64,000 nucleotides of DNA from Silurus meridionalis (lineage: Eukaryota; Chordata; Actinopteri; Siluriformes; Siluridae), in contig NC_060896.1 in NCBI RefSeq assembly GCF_014805685.1, positions 21,358,277-21,422,276 of the forward strand. The letters are read 5' to 3'. The notes under the pieces are model-generated. The model was not told the DNA's origin and ran no database searches. It saw only the letters and a list, made by a program, of their open reading frames with translations. How positions within the stretch are numbered: the first letter of the stretch is position 1; the number at the start of each line of letters is the position of its first letter. The position numbers were made by a program, and so were the translations under genes. Positions 36,145 to 47,851 of the stretch are shown here, piece after piece.

Positions 36145-36557
36145 ACAATAAATGGACAAAAGTTTGTGGATTTTTAAAAATGCTACTGCACATTTAGTCC
36201 TTGTTTGCTGTAATAATAATCTCCAAACTTATTTCACTAGATTTTAGAGTGTACTTGTGGAGATTTGTGCTTAGTAAAGGTCAACATTTCAAATTCATCC
36301 CAGAGTTGTTCAAATAAGTGTGAGGCCAGAACTCAATAGCAGGCCACTCAAGATCTTCCATTACGCATTTAAACAATATCTTCATGGAGCTCAGTTTGTG
36401 CACATTTTCATGCTGGAACAGGTTTGGGTCTCCTAGTTCAAGTAAAAAAAAATGTAATGGTACCACATTGTGTAAAATTGTGTGCCTCCAACTTTGTGGT
36501 AAATGTTTGGGGAAGAACCAAATACGGCTGAAAAAGTCAGGTGTCCCAATACTATTT
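36145..36557 (-). mobile_element. Tc1-like transposase remnant, minus strand
   Basis: The left outer end is 'aatggacaaaagtttgtgga' and the right end 'caggtgtcccaatactattt', so both TIR regions of this short copy are still visible. On the minus strand, 36440-36281 reads LGDPNLFQHENVHKLSSMKI, then EDLEWPAIEFWPHTYLNNSG. This is the same C-terminal region as at 16657 but more decayed. The copy is a deletion derivative. The SINE pair begins directly beyond its right end. Confidence 0.75.
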
Positions 36558-36563
36558 TGTGCA

Positions 36564-36676
36564 AATAATGGGGAGGGTTGCGTTAGGAAGGGCATCCAGC
36601 GTAAAAAGGTGCCAAAAATCAAACGTGCAGATGGTCTGCTGTGGCGACCCCTAATGGGAGAAGCCGAAAGAAAGTT
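36564..36676 (+). mobile_element. SINE copy 1, body and tail only
   Basis: 'ggggagggttgcgttaggaa' begins the body. It ends in 'ccgaaagaaagtt' after 'gctgtggcgacccctaatgg'. The tRNA-like head is absent, so the copy is 5'-truncated. TGTGCA precedes it at 36558-36563. Confidence 0.8.
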
Positions 36677-36682
36677 TTAGTG

Positions 36683-36890
36683 TCCCTGGTGGTCTAGGAT
36701 GCGGCGCTCTCACCGCTGTGGCGGAACCAGGTCAGGGAACCAACCCCAGCCACTCTTAGTGCCGGTCCCAAGCCTGGATAAATGGGGAGGGTTGCGTTAG
36801 GAAGGGCATCCAGCGTAAAAACATGTGCCAAATCAAACATGCGGATGATCCGCTGTGGCGACCCCTAATGGGAGAAGCCGAAAGAAAGTG
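36683..36890 (+). mobile_element. SINE copy 2, tRNA-Glu-derived, with LINE-type tail
   Basis: Three parts. The head (36683-36739) runs from 'tccctggtggtctaggat' through 'cggcgctctcaccgc' to 'aggtcagggaa' and matches tRNA-Glu with a CTC anticodon, with deletions in the D and T arms. The body contains 'agtgccggtcccaagcctgg' and 'gcgttaggaagggcatccag'. The tail, 'gatgatccgctgtggcgacc' to 'gccgaaagaaa', is nearly the same as the 3' end of the LINE at 25930, 28016, 44133 and 57601. It follows copy 1 by six bases in the same orientation, and TGTGCA recurs just after it (36891-36896). SINEs are transcribed by pol III and moved by a partner LINE. The shared tail points to the partner. Confidence 0.85.
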
Positions 36891-39365
36891 TGTGCACTGT
36901 AATTCTGAAGTCATATATATAGTATATATAAAAAAATAAAAATAACATCTTCCATGTTCCAAGTTTTCTAAAATTCTTTTACAATTTTGCTTTCCAGAGA
37001 TGGTCTGTGGTAGCTTCAGGATTCAAACAACACTTTTCCCTTGCACATGCCTCTTGTCCTTATTACACTCCCCCACAGCTGCAGTAACAGTCAGTGTAGG
37101 AAAGAAATTAAAATTATTTGTTGCTATCGAATCCAAACATGATCTTAGGTCTTTCACCCGGAGCTACCAACTTTGTTTGCCCTGCGGCTAGCAGAAAAGA
37201 GTGTAGGTGTTTATAGCATCCCCTTCCAGAAGGCCTTTTTAAAAGTTCAGTCTGGTGTCATTACAAGCGAGAGACCTGATATACAGCAGTCTCTGGGCAG
37301 TCCCACTTCTACTAGCTCTAATAATAAAAAAAAAAGGGTATCAGTCTCAGAAGCAATAAGTTTTTACACAAGTTGCCAACTCTAAATACAACCTACTGTT
37401 ATAACACAACCACTTTCAGCAGACTGACAAGCTGATGCACTTTCCACTAATACTTTATTTATTTGCAGTGAACCAAACCTGATATAACCAACCTGTTCTG
37501 AAACTGAATAATGTTCTCACAGATTTTCCAAATGTACAGTATATCTGTCAAATGAGTAGAATATAAGTATTAAATAGAAATGCAGAGTACATTACAGATC
37601 AGTAATGTACATAAAGTGTGAGAGTGCATGGTAGTGCAAATAACAGTAAATAAAGAAATTACTTTATAACTTTTGTACAATATACAGCAGCAATAGGGTG
37701 TGTAACATATGCGGATGATGTGATGACTGACTGTTCTGATAATGCAGTGCTTATAGATATGAATTGAGGTCAGTTGTTAATAAGGGTGATTGACTGGGGA
37801 AAGAAACTGGTCCTGTGTCTGGAAGTTCTTTAGCACCTGCTAAAAGATGGGAGTTAAAAGAGGTTGTGTCCTGTGTTCCGGCCCGTTTTTTGGTTCCTGT
37901 AAGTCCTGGAGAGTGGGCAGGGGAGCACCAAGGATTTTTTTTCTGCTGTTTTAACTGTTAGCTGTGATGCTGTTAATGTGATGTGATTTTGGCAACCCAG
38001 TCCCATAAACAAAATGGTAACACATTAACACATGCAACATAATTTCAGCATAGAAATCAATTCTGTCACAAGAATATGATGTATAGGAATATATATATAC
38101 ATATTTATATATATATAAACTTTTAATCAAATGGTCTGTATTAAATGTTCTGCAGCAATGTGTTTAAACCAAATTAACCTCCATCACTAAGCTCTTTAAA
38201 TACAATGAATATACATTTGATTATTTATTTTAGCTCTTTTTTTAACATGAGCATTGCCCACTTCATGTAAAAGTTTGTGCTTTTCATGACACATTTTAGA
38301 CCTACGGTACAAAGCCCTGGAATAGTGTTCTCTTTCCAGCCAATGCAATCAGTTTTGCAAGTCACATGGTATGGTTGCAATCTGATAAAATATATTGCTG
38401 CAGAACATTTCATATAGAGCCTTCGATTTAAAGTTTGATACGTTGTTATACAACGTATGATTTTGGCTTCACATTGATACTGACTGTATAGAAAGTGCTC
38501 TAAAAAAGTTAAATGCAATTTTTTTTTTTCTGAGATTGGTTGGATTTTGAAGAAAACTGGAAAAGAGAAAGCTTAGCCTTAAACACTCAGCCGTGAATCC
38601 ATGGAGTGTTTGATGTATTTCGCAGACTCTCCTAGTCATCAAAGATATTAAATTAGAATCTGGAAGGTTGGCTGTCCACAAATCCTTCCTATATTCACCT
38701 CCATACATTCTTGGAAACCAGCCCATTAAAGTGTATACACATAAAATTGCAGCTGGACTGACATAAAGTTCACTAAATCTTTTGATTACATTATCTTATT
38801 TAATTCATTTTTTTAAGTTTTTAATCAGTTTATCAGTTAATCTTGGAATTTATGGGGGCTGTGGGGAGTATTTTTGGTCTGTCACTTCGGTCTGATTGTA
38901 TTAGCATTATAATGGTCTCCCCATGATTTGTTGTTAACCAAGATAGAACCTTACTGTACTCAAAAATAAAATAAAATTGATGCTTATGAAAAATTCTTGA
39001 AAGTTATTGAGAAAATGTACCAGATTGTATAGCAAATACTAAAGCTGTGTCTTGGATGACTTGTGCTGGTCGTTCTTTAAAATTCAACACCTACCATGAT
39101 ACAATTTTAACTGGTGCTGGAAACATACACGTTTCCTGTAGCCCACTGAGTCAACTTTTTAGCTAGGCAGTCTTTATTCACGTTTAATCAGGTTTAATGT
39201 TTATTACTAGCATACTTAAAACCATGGCTGAGAGATGTCTTTTTTTTTTTTTCAATCCCCACCAAACTTCTAAACAAGTACAAAATAGCAAAGCGTGTAA
39301 CAAGCTTGCACGAGCAACATCTTAAACTACACCACACTGCTACCTCCCAGCATGGAACAGTGACA

Positions 39366-39421
39366 ATGAGAGAGATAGAGAGAGAGAGAGTGAGAGTGAG
39401 AGAGAGAGTGAGAGTGAGTGT
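39366..39421. repeat. (GA)n/(GAGT)n microsatellite
   Basis: GA-rich tract with GAGT interruptions. It drives the Arg/Glu-rich frame at 39306-39680. Confidence 0.9.
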
Positions 39422-40118
39422 AGTGCTCTCATTTCCCAGTACTGGCAGAAGGTTTATGGCTAGAGATAAGTCCCTAATGGTCGGAGTCACACCTTCAGAA
39501 GTCCTAATCAGAGCCCGTTTCACACAGTGCCCACACATACACACATGCAGGCAGGGCAAATCGAAGTGTATTTTTATGCTTGCTACTTTTGCTCTAATGA
39601 TGCGAGATGCACCTACTTCACTAGTTTCATCTGCTGCTCTCTGGGTCATCTTGAACAATCCAAAAGTGTATCAACAATAATGGAGAAACTAGTAGCAAAA
39701 CTTGTAGATTACAGATTGCTCTTAACCTTTTATATTCTGCTTATATAGATCACTGCATGTTTTTTTTAAATACACCATGATGGTAAAAGATTAACTAAAA
39801 GAGGGAAACAATACAAATATCAGCAAGATATTTTCCAAGTGCTGCAAATTAGGACCTTTTTTTTGTCCAATAAAGAATCAGCTAATGTTCTGCACAAATT
39901 AGGCTTCAGAGCACACAACTTTACTATAAAATATACTGGAAAATTTACATAAGTGACCATTTGTTCATATGTGGATTTGTAAATATTTAATTTAGTGTTT
40001 CTTAATAATTTACATATAATATTCTTGAAATCATAGTTTTGTGTTTTTGTGTGTGCCAAGAATGTTTTCCCATTTTCCACATTCTTTTATTTTAGTTTTG
40101 AATAAAAAAAAAAATTAT

Positions 40119-40157
40119 GAATGAATGAATGGATGAATGGATGAATGAATGAATGCA
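40119..40157. repeat. (GAAT)n/(GGAT)n tetranucleotide repeat
   Basis: About nine units of ATGA type with ATGG variants, directly after a poly-A run. Confidence 0.9.
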
Positions 40158-40770
40158 ACATATGCAGCCATTACATCCTTAATAAATTATACTAAGGTGA
40201 TTAATATAAACACTAATGATGACCCAAAACAACCACTTCATGCTGTAGATTTTTCCTAATTGTAGTATGAATAGAAATAAGAGAAAAATGAAATGGGAGT
40301 TAAGCCTCTGAAGCCTTTTTTGTGCAGATTTGCAAGCAGCACATTACAAACTCAGAACACTTCCTTTTCAAAATCCCTCTGACATTTTTCTTAATGTTAT
40401 ATAAAATACCATTTAATTGCAGTCTAAATAATGATGATCACCAGTGCATGAATGCAAAGTAAACATATGCTTCTAATGCAAAAGAAAAATGAAAAGGGAA
40501 AAATAAAATCCTGAAAAAACTAAACTCTAATTGAAAGGTATCTTTGGATGCCTTTATAACACATTCATAAGCATAGCTTAAATTATTTATAAAGCAATGC
40601 TTAAAGAATATATGAATCTTCTAAAATAATTTATGCTTTTTTAATAATGTCTAGACTGTCACCTTTTAAGACATGCACTTGCCTTTAAGCCTGAAAAGTC
40701 AGAGGATAAAATACCAGACTGAAAAAGCTAAATGAATTTAGAAAGTTTCTTGATATTAGGATTTTAAGAT

Positions 40771-40795
40771 CTAACCCTAACCCTAACCCTAACCC
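40771..40795. repeat. Interstitial telomere-like (CCCTAA)4
   Basis: Four exact copies of the vertebrate telomere hexamer in the C-rich orientation. On the minus strand they encode repeating Leu-Gly. They sit in ordinary AT-rich DNA with no subtelomeric features. Confidence 0.95.
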
Positions 40796-40979
40796 AAGTA
40801 GTACTAATTTACAGTTAATAAAAAAAACCCAGATTGCATGCATTGCAATAATACAAGCACAGTAAATAGCTAATACATTTCTGCATTGATAGTTATAAAT
40901 GTAACATAACTTACTTTCAGTTTGCCAGTGCATGGAATGCCACTGAATTTATATTGACCCTTCTGAAGTCTAAAAAAAA

Positions 40980-41360
40980 AAAAGAGACCGAGCTGCCAAA
41001 CTTGGAAACCAGCATTTACCATCGCCAAACAGTCATCTCTTTTCAGATGGCAAATGCTGGTATGAATCAATAGAATCCTCAATAATCTGCACAGTTCACT
41101 GTGTATACATGACATAAACAGTGTGCCCTTCTCAGTCGGAGTCTCATTTGAGATTCCAACTAGGGAGATAACGCTGAAGAGCGCTTCCGCAACATTACGT
41201 GCTGAGCTATTGCAGAGGCACAGCTTCAAAGTACTGCATTGTATAATCCACCAGAATTAACACAAAACGGTGGTCCAGGCACTCCATTCTAAAGGGCTAA
41301 TTAGGTCCACTCTGGTTCTTTTTAATATCCTCAATTAAAGGAAGGGGTGCACTGGTGCTG
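40980..41360. promoter_or_regulatory. Complex non-repetitive block, candidate conserved non-coding element
   Basis: Sequence complexity rises sharply after an A12 run. It contains homeodomain-type cores (ctaattagg, caattaaag) near 41299-41340 and a 16-bp inverted repeat at 41008-41061. No convincing coding frame and no repeat I know. The regulatory reading is inference. Confidence 0.3.
41008..41061. repeat. 16-bp inverted repeat with one mismatch
   Basis: accagcatttaccatc (41008-41023) pairs with gatggcaaatgctggt (41046-41061) across a 22-base spacer. Confidence 0.8.
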
Positions 41361-44124
41361 TTGGGGTGGCAACATGAATCACCAGCTTACATTCACAGCA
41401 TGCAACACACCACATGCATTCATTCCCATGAAAGCCCAGCTAATAGAAATGGACCACATGACAGTTTGTTGTTTTCATTATAATTAAAAGCCTTCTAGTA
41501 ATTTAATATTAGGGAATTCAGTATAGGATATTTTGAACCCTAATTGTAACTAACCAGCAATTACTCTTACTTGGTGAAAACCCTGTCTCAGGGTCTTGTC
41601 CCAAGTGGAAATTGAGCCTTGTCCACTTCCTGGTTCATTACATCTTAGAGCAGTAGCTGATTGCAGGGTATTTACTGCTGCCCCAGAAATTAAACATGAA
41701 CCAATGTATTGTTCTTGTTTTCAATCATGCAATGAATTGGTCCAACACTACTTGGTCCACAATACCATTGAAGCCCTGATATTTAGTCAGCTGCCACCTG
41801 GGACAGGTGTATTGCCAACCCTTAGTATGATCACCTTTTTCAGGTGTTTATACTTCAGCTGATTTTCCACTTTAAATTGCTTACTGCAGCATGCTTAAAG
41901 AACTGGATGTAGGCTTCTTAATCATCCTCAGGTGTCATTTTGGTGAATTTGACAGATGCCGCAGACATGACAGTGGCCACTAGAGTACCAGCAGGCTAAA
42001 GCATGCTTCGGAGCATCTGTCTTTCTTCATAATTCACCACCATGGGAGCAGTGTCGCATTGGGCTTGCTCTGACTACCAGTCAAGGATGGTCTGCTGATG
42101 AACTTTGTGTAATTATCTCAGTCACAGATTCCTCCATGATTTCAGCACCACTGTGACATCCTGGTCAAAGGAAGGAGAATGAAGAAATTGGAAGGGAGTT
42201 TTTAGAGAGATAGGGACTGTTTTTATTGTAGTCTTTTTATGCCGGGGCTTGAATACAACGCAAACAAATTTAAAATACACACGCACAAGGTGGCTTACAC
42301 ATTCTCATTTCCAACCTTTTTATTCATTGTCGTGTGTTTTGTTTTGTTTATGTAACATCTCCACTCCTCGTCATTAGTTCATGTCTTTGTGTGTTCGACT
42401 TCCTTGTTTGATTCATGTGTGAATATATAACATTTTGATTTCGTGTTGTCTTGGCAAAGTATTGTTTGCCACCTATTTGAACCAAGCCATGGTTTCATGG
42501 TTCTTAAAACAACCTTAGTTGCTTTGTTTTCCAATCACCCGACCTTTGTCTGTTTTGGGAATGTTTGCCTTTCTATTGAATAAATTATCTTTCTCGTATC
42601 AATTTTTTATTACGTTTTTGCCGCTATAATCTCTGTTTGCACATCACCTGACTTTTGCTAATTTCTCAACTATGGTTTTTGCCTTGTGATTTGGGCTTTC
42701 CTGCTTCCATGAGTTTCATTACATTTACGTGAATTTCATTTTCATGACACGCTGTTCATGAAGGCACAATAATAACTTTCAAGATAAGGTCAAATAAATT
42801 ATGCATACAACATTGGACCCATAATTAAAGGTTTTATATTTGATATAATGTGTCACAGAAGACCAACGTAGGTGCCCTTCAAATAAAATCCTACCCATTA
42901 ATCAGCTAATTAGGCAGCATGCTTAGCAATAACACTACACATTTAATATGCTGCCTAGTTAGCAAACAAATGTGGATATTAAGATGGAAATAGTTTAACA
43001 AATTGCTACATAAATTGGTAAAACTGTGCTGTTCTTGCTGCCAATACAGGTGTTTTGCTCCCCTCCACACTCCTGTTATATCTCATTTGTGTTTGTCATG
43101 GAAGCTGATAAGGGCACATAGTTACAGCTATTCTCATTTATTCCAAAAATCTGTTTCCATCAATCTTTATCACATTCAAAGAAACATCAAGATATTTGTA
43201 TAGTATGTCAAGTCTGTTGAATTCACACATTTGCACTGATAACACTGCTAAGATTAAAGTGGAATCTCTATAGTATATAGTAACTGCATATCTGTACATT
43301 ATTCGGAATGTGAAGATAAGGTGCTCTAGATAAGAGTAGAAGGAGTACAATTTAGAATTCAGACATTACCTAACCTACTGAGCTCTAAAATGTAAAAAAT
43401 AAAATGTAAATTATTCTGCACAAACTTGTCTGAAATTCACACAAAAAAATGTTTCTAAATATAGAGCCAGTATAGAGCCCACGCACACACAGAGAGCACA
43501 GAGAGCACAGAGTGCCAGAGTGCACAGTGCAGCATATCTCTGCTTTCCAAAAAAAATTATTCATTTTATTTTAAAAAGTGTTACAAATATTAGCTGCTCT
43601 TAAATGACTTTTCTACAACTTTATAAAATGTAATAGGAAAATCATATAGGCATCATAATTAAATTTATTTATTTAAAACACAAAAAAAATACACCTTTTC
43701 ACTAGCAGGTACACTGTGTCTCAGCTTTGTATTAGATTCGGATTCTGTATGAGTCACGATTATGGACACAAACAGTGCATGTCACATGACTCTCCGTTCC
43801 TGTTTCCAATATATTCTCACAATTTGCTGCAATTATCTTCTTTTATTTGTCTTCCATAGTTGTTATTGGTCCTTGTTGTTACACTTCGTGATTACGTTAA
43901 AGTTTTCTTGTTTTTGTGTTGTGTTATATAGTGTTTGTTTTGACTATTTTACACCAAAAACTAAACTTCCCTCAATTGCACATAATGTATGTACATAATC
44001 CAATGTAACTAAATTAAATCTCATCGAATGTTATTGTGTCTATTGTTGTTACATTAAAGCTTCCCAAAATATTCCACAGGGAATCTGACCATTTATTAAC
44101 CCAAGTGATGTACTGAGGAAATGG
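41361..44124. other. Non-coding stretch, possible decayed LTR-type DNA
   Basis: 42170-42770 is T-rich with a polyadenylation-like 'attgaataaattatc' (near 42577), and 43750-43990 has a similar T-rich style. Both may be decayed LTR-type repeats, but I see no paired termini. 43480-43510 has a short 'gagagcaca' array. The 88-codon frame at 41596-41862 has no recognised motif. Confidence 0.35.
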
Positions 44125-44463
44125 AGAAGATCTTCTTCTTCTTTTTTTGGCTGCTCCCATTAGGGGTCGCCACAGCGGATCATCTGTCTCTATACTACCC
44201 TGTCCTCTACATCTGCCTCTTTCAACCCAACTACCTGCATGTCTTCCTTTACCACATTCATAAACAAGCAAATCCTCCTTGGTCTTCCTCTTTTCCTTCT
44301 GCCTAGTGGCCCCATCCTCAGCATTTTCCTACAGATATACCCCATGTCCCTCCTCTGCACATGTCCCTCACCTTGTCCCCAAAACGTCCTACATGTGCTA
44401 TCCCTTTAATAAACTAATTTCTAATCCTGTCCATCCTTGTCACTCCCAATAAAACAGAAGATC
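44125..44463 (-). mobile_element. LINE 3' end insertion with 8-bp target duplication
   Basis: agaagatc occurs at 44125-44132 and 44456-44463. Between them the minus strand carries the LINE 3' tail ('ccgctgtggcgacccctaat', at the left edge) and diverged C-terminal text ('ggacatgtgcagaggaggga', 'gaagacatgcaggtagttgg'). Strongly 5'-truncated, frames broken. Same family as 28016. Confidence 0.8.
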
Positions 44464-44677
44464 AGTAGTTGAAAAAAAAATTATTTGGCAAATAGGCATT
44501 TAATGAGAGTGACATGATTCATTTTCATGTTTCATTCAGTGTTTTTATGTGTTGCATTTCACATGGTTCACATTTAATCAGAAAGAGAGTAAAAGAAGAA
44601 AAATCTTGGAGAATGTAGTCCATGCCTATTTCTGTGTTTTAATCTATATACTGGTTTTAATCTATATATCCCTCCAA

Positions 44678-44825
44678 TGCTCAACACACTCGCTCAGTCT
44701 CTCTCTTATACTAAATCACCTACACCTGTTTTCCATTTACCCATCTCCTTTAAAAGGTCCCTCTTCTCCTTGCCTTGCGGTCCGATCTACCGTAAACTTA
44801 CCATAGATCACCTAGACTAAATACT
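44678..44825 (+). mobile_element. Degenerate LTR fragment
   Basis: 'ctaaatcacctacacctgtt' then 'ctcctttaaaaggtccct' and 'gcggtccgatctacc' align with the solo LTR at 10735-10850, including its TATA-like region. Both LTR termini are missing. Confidence 0.6.
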
Positions 44826-45252
44826 GTTCTGGCAGCAAACATATCCGTCTTTTGATAAGCCACACTTTTACATGTTTTTAGATCTCATTGATGGCTTGTG
44901 TCATCCAATTTGATGAAATAATTTTTTTTTATTTTGGTCCACCTTTTACCTCATTGAACTTCATAGGAATGTATTTTCTTTGGTTCTTTGCACTTCTTGT
45001 AGGACTTTTAAAAGTCATTATGAGACAGTGATGTCTCCTGAGGCCTGAAACATCAAGAACCACACAGATTTTTCCTTAAAGTTCAATCAGAATTGCCATT
45101 GGACCTGGGGAAGAGCGAAGGCATTCTTTGTATGTCTATGTACAAGTACAAGTACAAACAAAAAAAATGATCAAAGTGCCTGGATTGTGAAAAGTGAGGG
45201 ACTATATGAACGTGTAGAGTAGGACTGATCAGATAATGACAATGTTACATTA
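44826..45252. other. AT-rich non-coding stretch
   Basis: No recognised gene or repeat. Confidence 0.5.
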
Positions 45253-45440
45253 CACATTACATTTATATAGCGCTTTTCTGCAGCACTCAAAGCGCTTTAC
45301 ATATGAAAGGGGGGATTCTCCTCAACCACCACCAATGTGCAGTATCCACCTGGATGATGCGACGACAGCCATATTGCGCCAGAACACCCACCACACACCA
45401 GCATATTAGTGGAGAGGAGATAGAGTGATATAGCCAATTA
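45253..45440. repeat. Fish-wide dispersed repeat
   Basis: 'cactcaaagcgctttacata', 'ctcctcaaccaccaccaatg', 'ccacctggatgatgcgacga' and 'cgccagaacacccaccacac' in this order match a very common teleost repeat of about 190 bp. I do not know its class. It is well preserved. Confidence 0.7.
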
Positions 45441-45979
45441 AGTAGTTATTTTTCTAGATCAGTGAGGACAAATTCTATTCTGCAAGCATAAGCATGGGAG
45501 GCCCACCAACATATTAAAAATATGGACAGAAGTTTCTCAGTAATATATTCTGTATTTTCCCTAGTGTTGTTAAATTCTTGATTCTTTTTCATCAAAAGGT
45601 GCTGATTAAATTTCACAGTTTGAAAAGTCAAATTGCAGGTGCATATTATATGCTTGTTCAAATGTACTTTTCTGTAGTATCATTATTCATATGGGATTCC
45701 CATTGCAGCCATCGCATAAAAACTGAATAAATATATATGTTGTTGTTTAGAAAAAATGTATAATTATTGATATGGTGACACTTTTAGCAAGCAGACATTA
45801 TTGAACATTTATGGATGGAGTGGCACATCTTTGTTCAAAATAAAGCTGTTTCTTTAGTTTTTTATCTAAGATAAAAAAAAATCTTTAGGACAAGCTGTAT
45901 GACAGGCTTCACATTTCTTTGCTTTTATTAAAAATAAAATAGAAAAGTTTTGCTGATGAGGCTGTTTCTAGCTGATATA
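45441..45979. other. AT-rich non-coding stretch
   Basis: No recognised gene or repeat. Confidence 0.5.
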
Positions 45980-47410
45980 TACAGTGCCCTCCACAATTAT
46001 TGGCACCCCTGTTTAAGATGTGGTCGTGGACTTCAAAAAATTCTCCTTTTTTTTAAAACAACATAGAACCCAAATGCAAAAAAAGAGAAAAATCCAACCT
46101 TTTATTTAAGTACATTACTTTGGTGGTAAAAATCACACATTTAGAAAAAAAAAACTTGAAATCATGTGTGCCACAATTATTGGCACCCTGATGTTAATAC
46201 TTTGTACAACCTCCTTTTGCCAACAAGACAGCACTTAATCTCCTCCTATAACATTTCACAAGATTGGAGAACACAGAGAGAGGATTTTGACCATTCTTCT
46301 TTGCACAATCTTTCTAGATCATCCAGTGTCCTGGGTCCTCTTATGCACTCTTCTCTTTAGCTCGCCCCACAGGTTTTCGATTGGGTTGAGGTCTGGGGAC
46401 TGAGATGGCCATGGAGGACCTTGAGTTTGTGACTGCTGAACCACTTTTGTGTAGATTTTGCCACATGTTTTGGATCATTATCCTGCTAAAAGACCCAATG
46501 ACGACCCATCTTCAGCTTTCTGGCAGAGGCCATCAGGTTTTTATTTAAAATATCCTGGTACTTCAAAGCGCTCATAATGCCATGCACCCTAACAAGGTTC
46601 CCAGGGCCTTTGGAAGAGAAACAGGCCCACAGCATCACAGATCCTCCACCATACTTCACGGTGGGCATGAGGTGCTTTCGGCATACTCATCTTTTGTTTT
46701 ACGCCAGACCCACTTAGAGTGTTTGTTGCCAAAAAGCTCAATCTTAGTCTCATCTGACGATCCCAGTTGAAGTCCCAGTACCGCTTAGCAAACTCCAGAC
46801 GTTTTTTTTTTTACTTTTCTTACCATCCTCCTCACTGTGCGTTGTGGCAAGATAAACTTGGGACCTCTTCCAGCCTTGTTTGTCACTGTTCCAGTTGTTT
46901 TAAACTTCTTAATGATTCCTCTGACTGTAGATACCGGCAAGTTAAGGCGAGTGGCTATTTTCTTGTAGCCATTGCCTGACTTATGAAGGTCGACACACAT
47001 CTGCCTTACTTGAATGGTGTGTTCTCTTGTCTTTGCCATGTTGACAAATGGGTAAGAGAATTAGGCCTCTGTGTCACATCATATTTATACCCCAGGGAAA
47101 CAGGAAATCATGAATTACTAATTAAAAGTCCCTAGATACCCTGACCAACCTTAGCAACTACAGAAAAATATATTAAAAAAAAAAAAATTGTTAGGGGTGC
47201 CAATAATTGTGGGACACATGATTTCAAGTTTTTTTTTTTTCTCTAAATGTATAATTTTTTTTACCTCCAAAGTAATGTACTTAAATGAAAGGTTGGATTT
47301 TTCTCTTTTTTTGCATTTGGGTTCTATGTTGTTTTAAAAAAAAGGAGAATTTTTAGAAGTCCACGACCACATCTTAAACAGGGGTGCCAATAATTGTGGA
47401 GGGCACTGTA
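45980..47410 (-). mobile_element. Tc1-like transposon with long IR/DR ends, 1,427 bp (45982-47408)
   Basis: Flanked by TA on both sides (45980-45981, 47409-47410). Terminal inverted repeats are about 210 bp. Each holds two direct repeats of 'ccacaattattggcaccc': outer at 45991 and inner at 46171 on the left, with complements near 47193 and 47381 on the right. This is the IR/DR arrangement of fish Tc1 elements such as Sleeping Beauty's relatives. The transposase lies on the minus strand inside. Confidence 0.95.
46190..47039 (-). pseudogene. Tc1-like transposase pseudogene
   Basis: Starts at 47039 with MAKTREHTIQVRQMCVDLHK, then GYKKIATRLNLPVSTVRGII, an intact paired-like helix-turn-helix that binds the TIR direct repeats. 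After about 75 codons a deletion removes the linker: text resumes as RLEFAKRYWDFNWDR near 46793, then SDETKIELFG (first catalytic D region). A frameshift leads to VKYGGGSVMLWACFSSKGPG (from 46662). A TAG interrupts HWVF/QDNDPKH (second D), and another frameshift precedes [15 protein letters not shown] (third residue E). One more occurs before [14 protein letters not shown]. Tc1 transposases use a DD34E triad, and all three positions are still recognisable here, but the gene is dead. Confidence 0.9.
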
Positions 47411-47851
47411 AGTATATAAAATATTTTATATTTTAAATCTAAAAAACTTTTTCATAATTACATTATAAGTACCTGAAAAGATAAAGTATGCATGGTATTT
47501 CTGTGCTGCTATTTGGAATAACACGTCATTCTTCCACATAAATAGTTTACTTTATATGGTAGAAACTTTACCAAACTGTTATGCGACAAATATGGGGCAA
47601 TTTCTCTTGGCTTTTCTGACATCAAAAACCTGGTGTAATGAAGTAACTCTACAATATTGTGTAGGGTTTCAGGCTCCATTATATCTATATTAGTTACAAA
47701 CTACTATGTATTTCTTTAGACTATATAGTGCACTATATAAAGTAGTAACTCATTACGAATGTCGCTCTATTAGATAAGAAACAGGTTTACACATGAATTA
47801 CACAGTGGTATAAACACAAATAAATTCTTGGGTTGAGATGAATTGTGAACT
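47411..47851. other. AT-rich non-coding stretch
   Basis: Contains 'actatatagtgcactatata' near 47721, similar to a dispersed fish repeat that recurs in fragments up to 53 kb. No gene. Confidence 0.45.

Larger units (their letters stand above)
36897..40770. other. Non-coding stretch
   Basis: 37000-37390 is complex sequence without a recognised motif. 37790-37960 ('ggaaagaaactggtcctgtg', 'gtcctggagagtgggcag') resembles a teleost dispersed repeat that I cannot assign firmly. Simple repeats at 39366 and 40119 are listed separately. No gene seen. Confidence 0.45.

Noticed and set aside
36683..36739. A tRNA-Glu gene
   Set aside because: The D and T arms have deletions and the sequence continues directly into a SINE body and LINE-type tail, so it is the SINE head and not a tRNA gene.
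39306..39680. 124-codon frame rich in Arg, Glu and Val
   Set aside because: It is held open by the GA microsatellite, which has no stops in this frame. The antisense frame is the Leu/Thr/Ser mirror of the same repeat.
41596..42000. Possible retroelement pol fragment
   Set aside because: Composition and frames looked suggestive, but I could not find RT, RNase H or integrase motifs in any frame.
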